The position numbers and the translations under genes are program-made. Source: Rhodospirillales bacterium (GTDB lineage Bacteria > Pseudomonadota > Alphaproteobacteria > Rhodospirillales > Casp-alpha2). From it: a stretch of DNA of 7,481 nt. Every line of letters starts with the position of its first letter. Position 1 is the stretch's first letter. The notes under the pieces were generated by a model. That model was not told the origin of the DNA and ran no database searches. It saw only the letters and a program-made list of their open reading frames with translations. Shown piece by piece: positions 1 through 6,010 of this stretch. Location of the stretch: the NCBI GenBank assembly GCA_028282185.1, contig JANQIJ010000327.1:1-7481 (forward strand). The letters run 5' to 3'.

Positions 1-2
1 CG

Positions 3-959
3 GACGGCGACCGGATGGTGCTGACGACCTATGGCCGGTCGTCCGGGTTCTGCATCGATCCCATCGAAAAGAAACCGCTCAACCATTTCCATCCGGGGAC
101 GCCGATCCTCTCGTTCGGCACGGCGGGCTGCAATCTCACCTGCAAGTTCTGCCAGAACCACGACATCTCAAAGGCCCGGTCCTTCGACCGCATCCAAAGC
201 AAGGCCATGCCGGACGCCATCGCCAAGGCGGCCAGGCAGACGGGCTGCAAATCCGTCGCCTATACCTACAACGATCCGGTGATATTCCTGGAATACGCGG
301 TGGATACGGCCCAGGCCTGCCGCGAGGCGGGGATCAAGAACGTGGCCGTCACCGCCGGCTTCATCGGCGAAGACGCGCGGGTCGAATTCTACGATCACAT
401 GGACGCGGCCAATGTGGATCTGAAGGCCTTCTCGCCCGGGTTCTATAAATCGCTCTGTTCCGCGGACCTGGAGAAGGTGAAGGATACGCTGCGCTACATC
501 GTGCATGAGACCGACTGCTGGGTGGAGATCACCAACCTGATCATCCCCGGCCACAATGATGATGAGCGGGAACTGGAGGAAATGACCCAATGGATCATCG
601 ACGATTTGGGCCCGGACGTGCCGGTGCATTTCTCCGCCTTCCATCCCGATTGGAAGATGATGGACGTGCCGCGCACGCCGCCGGAAACGCTCGTCATGGC
701 CCGGCAGATCGCCATGAAGAACGGCATTCGGTATGCCTATGTGGGCAACGTCCACGACAAGGCCAATCAATCGACCTATTGCCACAGCTGCGGCGACCTT
801 CTGATCGGCCGGGATTGGTATGAACTGTCCGAGTTCAACGTCACGACCGAGGGGAATCATCCCGGCAATTGCGGCAGTTGCGGCGCGGAAATTCCCGGCC
901 GGTTCGACGGCCCGGCCGGCACCTGGGGCCGCAAAAGGGTGCCGGTCAAGTTCCAGTAG
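3..959 (+). CDS. amrS: AmrS-type radical SAM enzyme (AmmeMemoRadiSam system), 5' partial
   Basis: Radical SAM enzyme of the AmmeMemoRadiSam family, whose members cluster with AMMECR1 and Memo homologues; the physiological reaction is poorly defined. Numbering from the first in-frame ATG (position 15), the radical SAM cluster motif CNLTCKFC gives Cys39, Cys43 and Cys46. It is preceded by the family-typical TTYGR and DPIEKKPLNHFHPG stretches. Two C-terminal CxxC pairs (Cys256/259 and Cys286/289) look like a metal-binding knuckle. The reading frame stays open to the window edge (codons for D-G-D-R before Met15). The family normally carries another cysteine-containing N-terminal stretch of some tens of residues ahead of TTYGR, so the real start lies upstream and Met15 is internal. 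The protein ends at TAG 957-959. The next gene has its own promoter, so I see no operon with it. No AMMECR1 or Memo gene is visible here. Family identification is strong; function is known only at family level. Confidence 0.9.
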   Translation, partial: DGDRMVLTTYGRSSGFCIDPIEKKPLNHFHPGTPILSFGTAGCNLTCKFCQNHDISKARSFDRIQSKAMPDAIAKAARQTGCKSVAYTYNDPVIFLEYAVDTAQACREAGIKNVAVTAGFIGEDARVEFYDHMDAANVDLKAFSPGFYKSLCSADLEKVKDTLRYIVHETDCWVEITNLIIPGHNDDERELEEMTQWIIDDLGPDVPVHFSAFHPDWKMMDVPRTPPETLVMARQIAMKNGIRYAYVGNVHDKANQSTYCHSCGDLLIGRDWYELSEFNVTTEGNHPGNCGSCGAEIPGRFDGPAGTWGRKRVPVKFQ

Positions 960-981
960 CTTCTTCCGTTAGCTTCCCCGC

Positions 982-1009
982 TTGCCATCGTTGGCGGATT
1001 GTATACAAT
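982..1009 (+). promoter_or_regulatory. Sigma70-like promoter of the aldolase gene
   Basis: TTGCCA (982-987) and TACAAT (1004-1009) are separated by 16 nt and each match five of six consensus bases. Transcription would start near 1016 and give a leader of about 30 nt with a good ribosome-binding site (GGGAGG, 1033-1038). The position excludes the upstream in-frame ATG at 999 as a start, because that codon lies inside the promoter. Confidence 0.6.
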
Positions 1010-1010
1010 C
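997..1010. promoter_or_regulatory. 14-bp perfect palindrome, probable repressor operator
   Basis: GATTGTATACAATC is perfectly self-complementary and covers the -10 box of the aldolase promoter. TTGTATACAA-type palindromes are typical operators of GntR-family (FCD-type) regulators that control catabolic genes. Placement over the -10 box predicts repression relieved by a metabolite. No regulator gene lies in the window, so the regulator is unidentified. Confidence 0.55.
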
Positions 1011-1046
1011 CTGCGGCTTAACGAACCTTTTTGGGAGGACAGTTCC

Positions 1047-1829
1047 ATGGTCCAGGCCGCCGCCAATACCAATCGCCCGGAAGACATCAGTCCCGCAGAA
1101 TGGGACGTCCGGGTCAACCTGGCCGCCGCCTATCGCCTGGTGGATCTTTACGGCTGGTCGGACCTGTTGGGCACGCATTTGTCCGCCCGCGTGCCGGGGC
1201 CGGAGGAACACTTTCTGGTCAATCCCTTCGGCGTCATGTTCGACGAGATGACCGCCTCGGCCCTCATCAAGGTGGACGAGGAAGGCAATTGCCTGACGGA
1301 TTCCGACTATTCCATCAACCCGGCGGCCTTTGTCATTCATTCCGCCATTCATCTGGCCGTGCCGGAACTGACCTGCGTCATGCATACCCACACCCGGGCC
1401 GGCGTCGGTGTCGCCTGCCAAACGGATGGCATCCTGCCCATTTCGCAGCAGGCCCTGGCGGTTTATGGCCACACCGCCTATCACGACTACGAGGGCCTGG
1501 CCTTCGACTTGTCCGAGCGGGAACGCCTGGTCGCGGACCTGGGTGACAACCGGGTCATGGTTCTCAGAAATCACGGGCTTCTGACCGCCGGCAAATCCAT
1601 CGGCGAGGCCTTCATGTGGATGTACCGGGCCGAACGCGCCTGCAAATATCAGCTGTCGTTCCAGCAGTCGGGCGCCAAGCTCAGCCCCATCCCGCAAGAG
1701 ATCATCGACAAGACCGTGGAGCAGGGCAAGGTCGCCAACTCGTCCAAGGGCCATCGCCCCATCGGTCAGAAGGAATGGCCGGCGCTCTTGCGCAAGCTGG
1801 ACCGGGAAAACCCCGGCTACGCCGCTTAA
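1047..1829 (+). CDS. Class II aldolase/adducin family protein
   Basis: A 260-residue cytoplasmic protein of the AraD/FucA-like class II aldolase/adducin family: metal-dependent aldolases, epimerases and decarboxylases acting on sugar phosphates or hydroxy acids. The zinc ligands expected in the family are present: the HTHTRAG motif with His113 and His115, and NHGLLTAGK with His176. GTHLSARV (42-49) and NPFGVMFDEMTAS (59-71) match the substrate-pocket region. The ATG at 1047 is chosen because GGGAGG (1033-1038) lies 8 nt upstream. An in-frame ATG at 999 falls inside the promoter and operator. Length is normal for the family. The exact substrate cannot be told from sequence; several alphaproteobacterial members of this type are annotated only at family level. 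The gene appears monocistronic, with its own promoter and a hairpin plus T-run after the stop codon. Confidence 0.9.
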   Translation: MVQAAANTNRPEDISPAEWDVRVNLAAAYRLVDLYGWSDLLGTHLSARVPGPEEHFLVNPFGVMFDEMTASALIKVDEEGNCLTDSDYSINPAAFVIHSAIHLAVPELTCVMHTHTRAGVGVACQTDGILPISQQALAVYGHTAYHDYEGLAFDLSERERLVADLGDNRVMVLRNHGLLTAGKSIGEAFMWMYRAERACKYQLSFQQSGAKLSPIPQEIIDKTVEQGKVANSSKGHRPIGQKEWPALLRKLDRENPGYAA

Positions 1830-1842
1830 GAGCCTTTTTTTC

Positions 1843-1859
1843 GCGGGCCGCCCGCTTTT
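1843..1859 (+). terminator. Possible intrinsic terminator after the aldolase gene
   Basis: GCGGG (1843-1847) pairs with CCCGC (1851-1855) around a 3-nt loop and is followed by TTTT. It begins 13 nt after the stop codon, and a T-run also precedes it (1834-1841). The stem is short (5 bp) but all G-C. Termination is plausible rather than certain. Confidence 0.4.
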
Positions 1860-1917
1860 CTCGGGACGCCCGCCGGAACGTCCCCGTAGTCCGCCGCAAA
1901 CGTTTTACCGCGCCCCT

Positions 1918-1949
1918 GGTGCCGGCCGTCAGACAACGGCCGCTGCACC
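1918..1949. other. Inverted repeat / hairpin in intergenic DNA
   Basis: CGGCCGT (1923-1929) pairs perfectly with ACGGCCG (1936-1942) around a 6-nt loop. The stem is extended by GGTGC (1918-1922) pairing with GCACC (1945-1949) across a 2-nt bulge, giving 12 pairs in all. There is no T-run after it, so a simple terminator is unlikely. The role is unknown; REP-like repeat or transcript-processing structure are both possible. Confidence 0.4.
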
Positions 1950-2031
1950 CCTTGTCGCTCCCATGCCGACGCCCCCCTTCGGCTCTGCCGAGCCCTTGTG
2001 ACCGCTGGGCCAAACGCCATGCTGCCTGACC

Positions 2032-2058
2032 GGCAGTGGCGTCACGGCCACTGCCTTT
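2032..2058 (+). other. Perfect 9-bp inverted repeat upstream of the main gene's promoter
   Basis: GGCAGTGGC (2032-2040) and GCCACTGCC (2047-2055) pair perfectly around a 6-nt loop and are followed by TTT. The repeat ends about 36 nt before the -35 box of the next promoter. It could be a weak terminator isolating the downstream gene or a regulator-binding site; the sequence does not decide between them. Confidence 0.4.
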
Positions 2059-2091
2059 GATCCCGAAATAGGAAAAAATAACAAATAAGGC

Positions 2092-2121
2092 TTGACAGTC
2101 CCATTTCAGTCGCCTTATAGC
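2092..2121 (+). promoter_or_regulatory. Sigma70-like promoter of the full-length modular gene
   Basis: A consensus TTGACA (2092-2097) is followed after 18 nt by TATAGC (2116-2121), which matches TATAAT at four positions. Transcription would start near 2128 and give a leader of about 40 nt. The ribosome-binding site before ATG 2168 is weak (AAAAGAA around 2155-2161). This is the only promoter I can see driving any copy of the modular gene in this window. Confidence 0.6.
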
Positions 2122-2167
2122 TAATTTGTTCGTGTTATGTTCTATTTTCGATTGAAAAGAACCCGCC

Positions 2168-3592
2168 ATGGCTTCCGGTTTCCGCCCCTTCGGCCGGTCC
2201 GTCCCAACCCCCCTTGCCGACCCTCTGGCTGATCCCCTGACAGCCCCCTTGGGGGCGGGCGGTCCCCGCTGGCTGCGGTCGCGCCACCCGGCGGTGGCCA
2301 AGGCCGCCCGGTTGACGGACTCCGTCGGGCCCGGCCAGGCAAACCGCCCGGAAGACCTCAAGACCGTCAACCGCCTGCTGACCAAGAGCGCCAACCTGTT
2401 CGACCGGGAGGACGGCGGCGCCGGACCCCTGTTGCCCCGGCGCCCGCCCGTCGCGCCGCCTTTACCGCCCGAGGGACAAATCCCCGACGAAAACATCGAC
2501 ACCCAGACCGGCGTCTTTGACAACCGGCCCGCCGTCCTGGATTTCCAGCGCCGGCGCGGCCTCAAGCCCGACGGCATTTTGCATCCCGCCGGGCCCACGG
2601 TGACGGCGCTGGCCGCCCAGGCCGGGTTGATCAAGGGTGCTTTGAAGGCGAAGCGCCCCAAGCTTCCGGGCCTCACCGGCGACGCGGTCTCGGAAAACGC
2701 GCGCACGGTGGCGCATCTGAAATCCCATGGCTCCGACGGCATGTTGCCCGGCCTGTTGGCCCAGGCGGCCAAGGGCGACCGCAAGGGAAGATCAGAGGTG
2801 GCCGATTTCTTCGCCCAGCTTCGGCGCTCCGACCATGACCGCGCCGAACAGCTCCGTGACAAGATGGGCCTGGACGGAGACGACGACGCCGATCTGTTCC
2901 CGCTAGAGGCCCTGGGGGTCGAACGGGTGCTCGAATTCGAAACTTTCGAGGACGCGAAGCGCCGCCTCGCCGGCCGCCCCCTCCCGCTGGATGACGATGA
3001 CAGCGATGATGACGATGACGACGGAGGTGATGACGGCGGTGATGATGACGGCGACGACGGCCCGCCGCCCATCGGCGACCCGGACGACCCCAACGAGCCG
3101 CCGGAGGACAAGCCCGATGATCCGGACAAGCCGAAACCGCCGAAGGACCCGAAGCCGGATTGCGAAGACATCCGTGAGGCGTTACGCGGGGCTATCGCCG
3201 ATTTGGATGCGGTGATTGATGAAAAGCGGGCCATCGAGCAGGAAATCTTCGACACGGAACGCAAGCAGGCCGAAATCGAACGGCAATTGCGTGAAGGTCC
3301 CGCGCCAAGTCCTCCGGCAACGCCAGGCCCGGAGAGACCGGAATCGGGAAAGCGTCCAAGGCGACCGTCGATTTCCCAGAGGATCCTCGATCTGATTTCC
3401 GGTCAGGCGTCTTCCGAAGAGATGGAACGCGACCTGGAACGGCGGGAAAGACTCAAGCGACAGATCGACGCTCTGGATGCAAAAATTCAAGACTTGAATG
3501 GTGAGTTAGAAGATTTGGCCAACGACGAGAGAAATTTTAGAGAGTCAATTCGCGAACTTAGCGAAAGGCTTAAGGAATGCGAAAGCCGATGA
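2168..3592 (+). CDS. Full-length modular protein: PG-binding-like domain, acidic linker, coiled-coil hairpin
   Basis: A 474-residue protein of unknown function. Residues about 50-150 resemble a peptidoglycan-binding (PF01471-like) domain: SVGPGQANRPEDLKTVNRLL (52-71), a Pro-rich insert (84-105), then VLDFQRRRGLKPDGI (123-137). The 'VGxGxANRPED' opening is like that of PG-binding modules in phage-derived and secreted effector proteins. Residues 180-270 are helical and charged. Residues 275-331 are an Asp/Pro-rich linker with a run of Asp (275-298) and GPPPIGDPDDPNEPPEDKP (298-316). Residues 332-471 form a predicted antiparallel coiled coil: one arm about 335-377, a Pro-rich turn with hydrophobic SISQRILDLISG (401-412), and a second arm about 416-471. 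The only two cysteines, Cys332 and Cys471, bracket this domain. There is no recognisable signal peptide or membrane span. GC content falls sharply toward the 3' end. The 3' half is repeated three times downstream. The ATG at 2168 is the first codon after the promoter. Confidence 0.85.
   Translation: MASGFRPFGRSVPTPLADPLADPLTAPLGAGGPRWLRSRHPAVAKAARLTDSVGPGQANRPEDLKTVNRLLTKSANLFDREDGGAGPLLPRRPPVAPPLPPEGQIPDENIDTQTGVFDNRPAVLDFQRRRGLKPDGILHPAGPTVTALAAQAGLIKGALKAKRPKLPGLTGDAVSENARTVAHLKSHGSDGMLPGLLAQAAKGDRKGRSEVADFFAQLRRSDHDRAEQLRDKMGLDGDDDADLFPLEALGVERVLEFETFEDAKRRLAGRPLPLDDDDSDDDDDDGGDDGGDDDGDDGPPPIGDPDDPNEPPEDKPDDPDKPKPPKDPKPDCEDIREALRGAIADLDAVIDEKRAIEQEIFDTERKQAEIERQLREGPAPSPPATPGPERPESGKRPRRPSISQRILDLISGQASSEEMERDLERRERLKRQIDALDAKIQDLNGELEDLANDERNFRESIRELSERLKECESR
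2870..3000 (+). repeat. Direct repeat A, copy 1 (inside the full-length gene)
   Basis: This segment encodes residues about 235-278, from GLDGDDDADLF through VLEFETFEDAKRRLAG to the start of the Asp run. The core 2927-3000 recurs at 5721-5794 with one mismatch (a Pro-to-Leu change), and at 7414-7481, which is identical up to the window edge. The upstream extension recurs only in the last copy. In each copy the core keeps the reading frame of its own cassette. Confidence 0.9.
3053..3114 (+). repeat. Direct repeat B, copy 1 (acidic linker)
   Basis: Codes for DDGPPPIGDPDDPNEPPEDK and the next residue. The same 62 bp occurs at 4163-4224 with two mismatches and again at the start of the copy at 5922. 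High DNA identity extends over third codon positions, so this is recent duplication or gene conversion rather than protein-level convergence. Confidence 0.9.
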
Positions 3593-3622
3593 ACGTGCTT
3601 CAGGAGTCCAAGTTTGTGGCTA

Positions 3623-4111
3623 TTATCTTCGATACTTGGCTTCGATCTCCAATGACCTTGCCAGAGTATTGTGAACATGAAGGTTCCCCGGCCTTTCCCG
3701 ATATGACCGGCTGATCTTCGTGATCTCTTCCCGCGTCATTTTCGCGACTTGACGGCGCCAGTCCCAGGCCCGCTCGAACATGGCGACGAAGCCGGGGTCG
3801 AGCTTTCTGGCAACCATCTCCTCCAGGACGCGCGCCATCTTCTCGGGCTTGTAAGAGAAGGCCACGTAGCGCAAGGCGTCCTCCGCCAAGGCCCGAAGCT
3901 CCGGTTTGGTGAGGCCCTTCTCGCTCCGGTGAAAATGCAGGCCGTGATAGCGGACATGGGCGAACGAGACGTCGGAGCCGATCCCATGGATCAGATAGCG
4001 TTGGATGTCGTCCGACGGGTGTTTTTCATTGATTCCGCCCGATTGCGCAAGGCTGGGCGGGCTCGTGAACCCCACTAGGACGATCAGTGACAACATTATT
4101 ATTAAGCGCAT
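3623..4111 (-). CDS. Small secreted protein, companion gene 1 (unknown function)
   Basis: A 162-residue protein on the minus strand, not recognised. It has a signal peptide: Met-Arg start, hydrophobic core about residues 3-17, likely SPase I cleavage after SLA (20-22). The mature protein is basic, rich in His near its N-terminus (HVRYHGLHFHRSEKG, 52-66) and helical afterwards, and has no cysteine. It is predicted to be periplasmic. It converges with the full-length gene, with stop codons 30 bp apart. Its ATG at 4111 lies 6 nt downstream of a -10-like box and has no Shine-Dalgarno sequence. The alternative start is Met6, which would remove only the first five residues of the signal peptide. 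By position it may be the cognate partner of the C-terminal domain at 3161-3592; that pairing is inferred. Confidence 0.75.
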   Translation of the reverse strand: MRLIIMLSLIVLVGFTSPPSLAQSGGINEKHPSDDIQRYLIHGIGSDVSFAHVRYHGLHFHRSEKGLTKPELRALAEDALRYVAFSYKPEKMARVLEEMVARKLDPGFVAMFERAWDWRRQVAKMTREEITKISRSYRERPGNLHVHNTLARSLEIEAKYRR

Positions 4112-4117
4112 AGCTAT

Positions 4118-4145
4118 ATCATATTTCGCGAAAACCTATCGTCAA
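4118..4145 (-). promoter_or_regulatory. Promoter of companion gene 1, leaderless geometry
   Basis: Read on the minus strand: TTGACG (4145-4140), a 16-nt spacer, TATGAT (4123-4118), then 6 nt to ATG at 4111. With a normal -10 to start-site distance, transcription would begin at or next to the A of the ATG, giving a leaderless mRNA. This agrees with the missing ribosome-binding site. Confidence 0.6.
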
Positions 4146-4156
4146 CTCCGATCACC

Positions 4157-4702
4157 ACGGACGACGACGGCCCGCCGCCCATCGGCGACCCGGACGATCC
4201 CGACGAGCCGCCGGAGGACAAGCCGAAATGCGAAAAGGAAGAACAGGCCGTAGAGGAGGCGGAGGAGAGACTTGCCGATGCCGAGGAAGAACTCTCAAGT
4301 GCGGAGAACGCAAAGGCGGAAGCCGACGCGGAAGTCCATCGGATTGCAAATGATATTCTGGAACACCAGCAGCACATCGCGGAAGGTGAAGAAGATATCG
4401 CAGAGCTGGAGAGATTGACGGCAATTAAAGAGTGGGAGGCGGAAAACAGCCCAAGTGCCCCGGTCAGAATTTTGGCTCAGATCAGATTACCTGTCTTAAA
4501 GAACGACCTTGCGTCCGAACGAGCGGAAGTCGCTGCGGCCAAGGAGGCACTTGCCGTTTTGGAGAAAGAATTGCCAAAGGCGGAAGAAATAGCCGCCTCT
4601 CGGCAAACGGATGTTGAGAGCGCGAAAGAGCGCCTCGACGAAGCAGCGGACGGCTTGAACGAAGCAAATTCAACCTTGGCTGCTTGTCAGGGGAAAGATT
4701 AA
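4157..4702 (+). pseudogene. Start-less C-terminal cassette 2 (linker plus coiled-coil hairpin)
   Basis: An open frame that aligns with the 3' part of the full-length gene but has no start. The frame is open from 4106, after an in-frame TAA at 4103, and contains no ATG or GTG before the linker. A TTG at 4415 has no properly spaced ribosome-binding site and would delete half the domain. It encodes the linker GPPPIGDPDDPDEPPEDKPK, then Cys (codon 4229), a long first helix, the turn NSPSAPVRILAQIRLPVLKN, a second helix and a last Cys (codon 4685) four residues from the end. These are the only two cysteines, 152 residues apart. It is therefore an intact domain without expression signals, better explained as a silent donor cassette than as a decayed gene. 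It is convergent with the Sel1-like gene, with stops 18 bp apart. Confidence 0.75.
4163..4251 (+). repeat. Direct repeat B, copy 2
   Basis: 89 bp matching 5922-6010 with three mismatches, all silent, and matching 3053-3114 over its first 62 bp with two mismatches. The stretch shared with copy 3 continues past the linker into the first residues of the coiled coil (CEKEEQAV), after which the cassettes diverge. Confidence 0.9.
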
Positions 4703-4720
4703 GATTCGTGGGGTTCGTAA

Positions 4721-5650
4721 TCATTCCGCCAGGCGGTTAACGATCCGGCGTTCTTCTTCGTCGATGATCGTGTGTAAGTCTTCCGGCAGATCAGACCGGG
4801 CGGCTTGGGCGAGCCATTTCTGTGCCTGCCGAGCCCTGAACTTGCGGTTACGATTTTCCCAACTCAGATAAAGTCCCAGATAAGCCATGGCCTCCGCGTT
4901 TCCGGCCTCTGCGATCGGTTCCATGTATTTTGGGATGTAGCCTGAATTCCTTGCATTGCGACATTCAACGTATAGACGTCCCAATTCCAGCGCGGCGGCT
5001 TCGTGGCCCTGGTTGGCGGCGATGCGCAAGAGCGATGACGCGATTGGGAACCCCGCGCGTTCCGGCTCGGATTTCAAAAAAAATTGAGCCCTGTCATACA
5101 GGCTCTCCGGCGTCCCGGTAAACTGACCCCGCCACCATTGGTCAGCCTGGAACAGGGCCTGGCCGACGTTCGCCGCTGTCGCCTTTCTGATCTCAGCGAC
5201 GAGATCAGCGCGATCATCGCCACCTGGAACGTGATGGAGCGTCGCAAGATAGGCGCGAAACCAATACGCGGCTTCGGCCTTGTTCTTTTTCATGCCGATT
5301 CCGGTCTCCAGCATGGCGGCGGCGTAGGGGAAGATCGCGAAGCAATGCTTAACGTTAGGACCCCGGAAGAATTGAGCCGCCTTGGAAATGTCCTGCGGAT
5401 AGATGTCGCCGACGAAATGAAATGCGGCGACGATGCAGTTGCCGAGAGGGTCGCCTCGAGCGGCCGTGAACTCGTACCAGGCAATATTTGGATCCTTGCC
5501 CGGCGATGGGATGAACGAGCCGGTCTCTTTGTAGATATGTTGTTGATAGAAAATCATGTCGCCCTGGCGCAGACATTCCGCGGCCAGCACGGCGGTGGAC
5601 GAAAACGCCAAGGTCAAGCAAGCGGTGGTGAGTTGTTTCAGAACTCGCAT
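4721..5650 (-). CDS. Secreted Sel1/TPR-like repeat protein, companion gene 2
   Basis: A 309-residue protein with an N-terminal signal peptide (Met1 to about Ala23; AVLA/A-E-C, not a lipobox because Glu precedes Cys). The mature protein has Sel1-like helical repeats: NIAWYEFTAARGDPLG (55-70), YAAAMLETGIGMKKNKAEAA (109-128), LLRIAANQGHEAAALELGRL (207-226), IAEAGNAEAMAYLGLYLSWE (246-265). Such repeats mediate protein-protein contacts. The mature protein has four cysteines (26, 72, 103, 230), compatible with periplasmic disulfides. The ATG at 5650 is chosen because it starts the signal peptide; the frame stays open far upstream, but that extension is antisense to the cassette at 5721-6395 and of low complexity. 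It converges with cassette 2 and is a likely periplasmic partner; its precise role is unknown. Confidence 0.8.
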   Translation of the reverse strand: MRVLKQLTTACLTLAFSSTAVLAAECLRQGDMIFYQQHIYKETGSFIPSPGKDPNIAWYEFTAARGDPLGNCIVAAFHFVGDIYPQDISKAAQFFRGPNVKHCFAIFPYAAAMLETGIGMKKNKAEAAYWFRAYLATLHHVPGGDDRADLVAEIRKATAANVGQALFQADQWWRGQFTGTPESLYDRAQFFLKSEPERAGFPIASSLLRIAANQGHEAAALELGRLYVECRNARNSGYIPKYMEPIAEAGNAEAMAYLGLYLSWENRNRKFRARQAQKWLAQAARSDLPEDLHTIIDEEERRIVNRLAE

Positions 5651-5656
5651 CCTATG

Positions 5657-5684
5657 ATTGTACTTGTTTTGTTCGCGCATGCAA
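5657..5684 (-). promoter_or_regulatory. Promoter of companion gene 2, leaderless geometry
   Basis: Minus strand: TTGCAT (5684-5679), a 16-nt spacer, TACAAT (5662-5657), then 6 nt to ATG at 5650. The dimensions are identical to those of companion gene 1. The -35 match is weak (TTG only), the -10 match is five of six. No Shine-Dalgarno sequence is present. Confidence 0.55.
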
Positions 5685-5720
5685 ATACAAGAGAGGTTCG
5701 GAGGTCGAGGGTATTGCCCA

Positions 5721-5794
5721 GTGCTCGAATTCGAAACTTTCGAGGACGCGAAGCGCCGCCTCGCCGGCCGCCTCCTCCCGCTGGATGACGATGA
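5721..5794 (+). repeat. Direct repeat A, copy 2
   Basis: 74 bp matching 2927-3000 with a single C-to-T difference (Pro to Leu). Homology to the full-length gene starts at 5721, apart from a short GGTCGA match around 5703-5708; upstream is the promoter region of companion gene 2. This marks the left edge of cassette 3. Confidence 0.9.
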
Positions 5795-5795
5795 T

Positions 5796-5846
5796 GTCGC
5801 GAAACCCAAGGCATCGGGAGATGCCGAAGGTGGCTTCGCGCGAAAC
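5796..5846. repeat. REP-like palindromic repeat, copy 1 (in frame)
   Basis: A 51-bp unit with outer arms CGCGAA and TTCGCG and a perfect central hairpin GGCATC-GGGA-GATGCC. It encodes 17 residues without breaking the frame of cassette 3. It is absent from the linkers of the other copies, so it looks like an insertion into the Asp run. An identical second copy follows 9 bp later, making a 60-bp tandem period. Confidence 0.75.
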
Positions 5847-5855
5847 GATGACGAT

Positions 5856-5906
5856 GTCGCGAAACCCAAGGCATCGGGAGATGCCGAAGGTGGCTTCGCG
5901 CGAAAC
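5856..5906. repeat. REP-like palindromic repeat, copy 2 (in frame)
   Basis: Identical in all 51 bp to 5796-5846 and separated from it by GATGACGAT, which itself codes for Asp-Asp-Asp. The same 17 residues are encoded. Tandem duplication and two insertions at the same target are both possible. Confidence 0.75.
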
Positions 5907-5921
5907 AACGACGACGATGGC

Positions 5922-6010
5922 GACGACGGCCCGCCGCCCATTGGCGACCCCGATGATCCCGACGAGCCGCCGGAGGACAAGCCGAAATGCGAAAAGGAAG
6001 AACAGGCCGT
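5922..6010 (+). repeat. Direct repeat B, copy 3
   Basis: Matches 4163-4251 with three mismatches, all synonymous. The identity continues through the first Cys codon of the coiled coil, then ends at 6010. This is the right-hand boundary of the shared region for cassettes 2 and 3. Confidence 0.9.

Larger units (their letters stand above)
1830..2167. other. 338-bp intergenic region with three hairpins and a promoter
   Basis: I see no credible gene here; open frames crossing it continue out-of-frame shadows of the aldolase or of the downstream gene. It contains the terminator-like hairpin at 1843-1859, a hairpin at 1918-1949, a perfect hairpin at 2032-2055 and the promoter at 2092-2121. Base composition becomes clearly A/T-rich from about 2060 up to the start codon at 2168, as expected for a promoter in a GC-rich genome. 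Confidence 0.6.

Noticed and set aside
168..860. 230-residue minus-strand frame inside the radical SAM gene
   Set aside because: It is a shadow of a well-conserved gene on the other strand and has no start signals.
999..1046. ATG at 999 as start of the aldolase
   Set aside because: It lies inside the -10 box and operator; ATG 1047 has a correctly spaced GGGAGG.
3001..3060. RTX-type calcium-binding repeats in the Asp/Gly-rich run
   Set aside because: The run is irregular (DDGGDDGGDDDGDDG) and lacks the nine-residue GGxGxDxUx pattern.
1702..3264. 520-residue minus-strand open frame
   Set aside because: It is antisense to the full-length gene and the aldolase end; the product is a low-complexity Ser/Arg-rich shadow of GAN-rich codons, with no ribosome-binding site and no domain.
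4415..4702. Separate small gene starting at TTG 4415
   Set aside because: The frame is continuous with the linker upstream; the GGAGAGA directly abuts the TTG, which is too close for a ribosome-binding site, and the start would cut the coiled coil in half.
5796..5906. CRISPR array (two identical repeats with a short spacer)
   Set aside because: Only two units, a 9-bp spacer, both in frame with a coding linker, and a 51-bp palindromic unit; this does not fit CRISPR.
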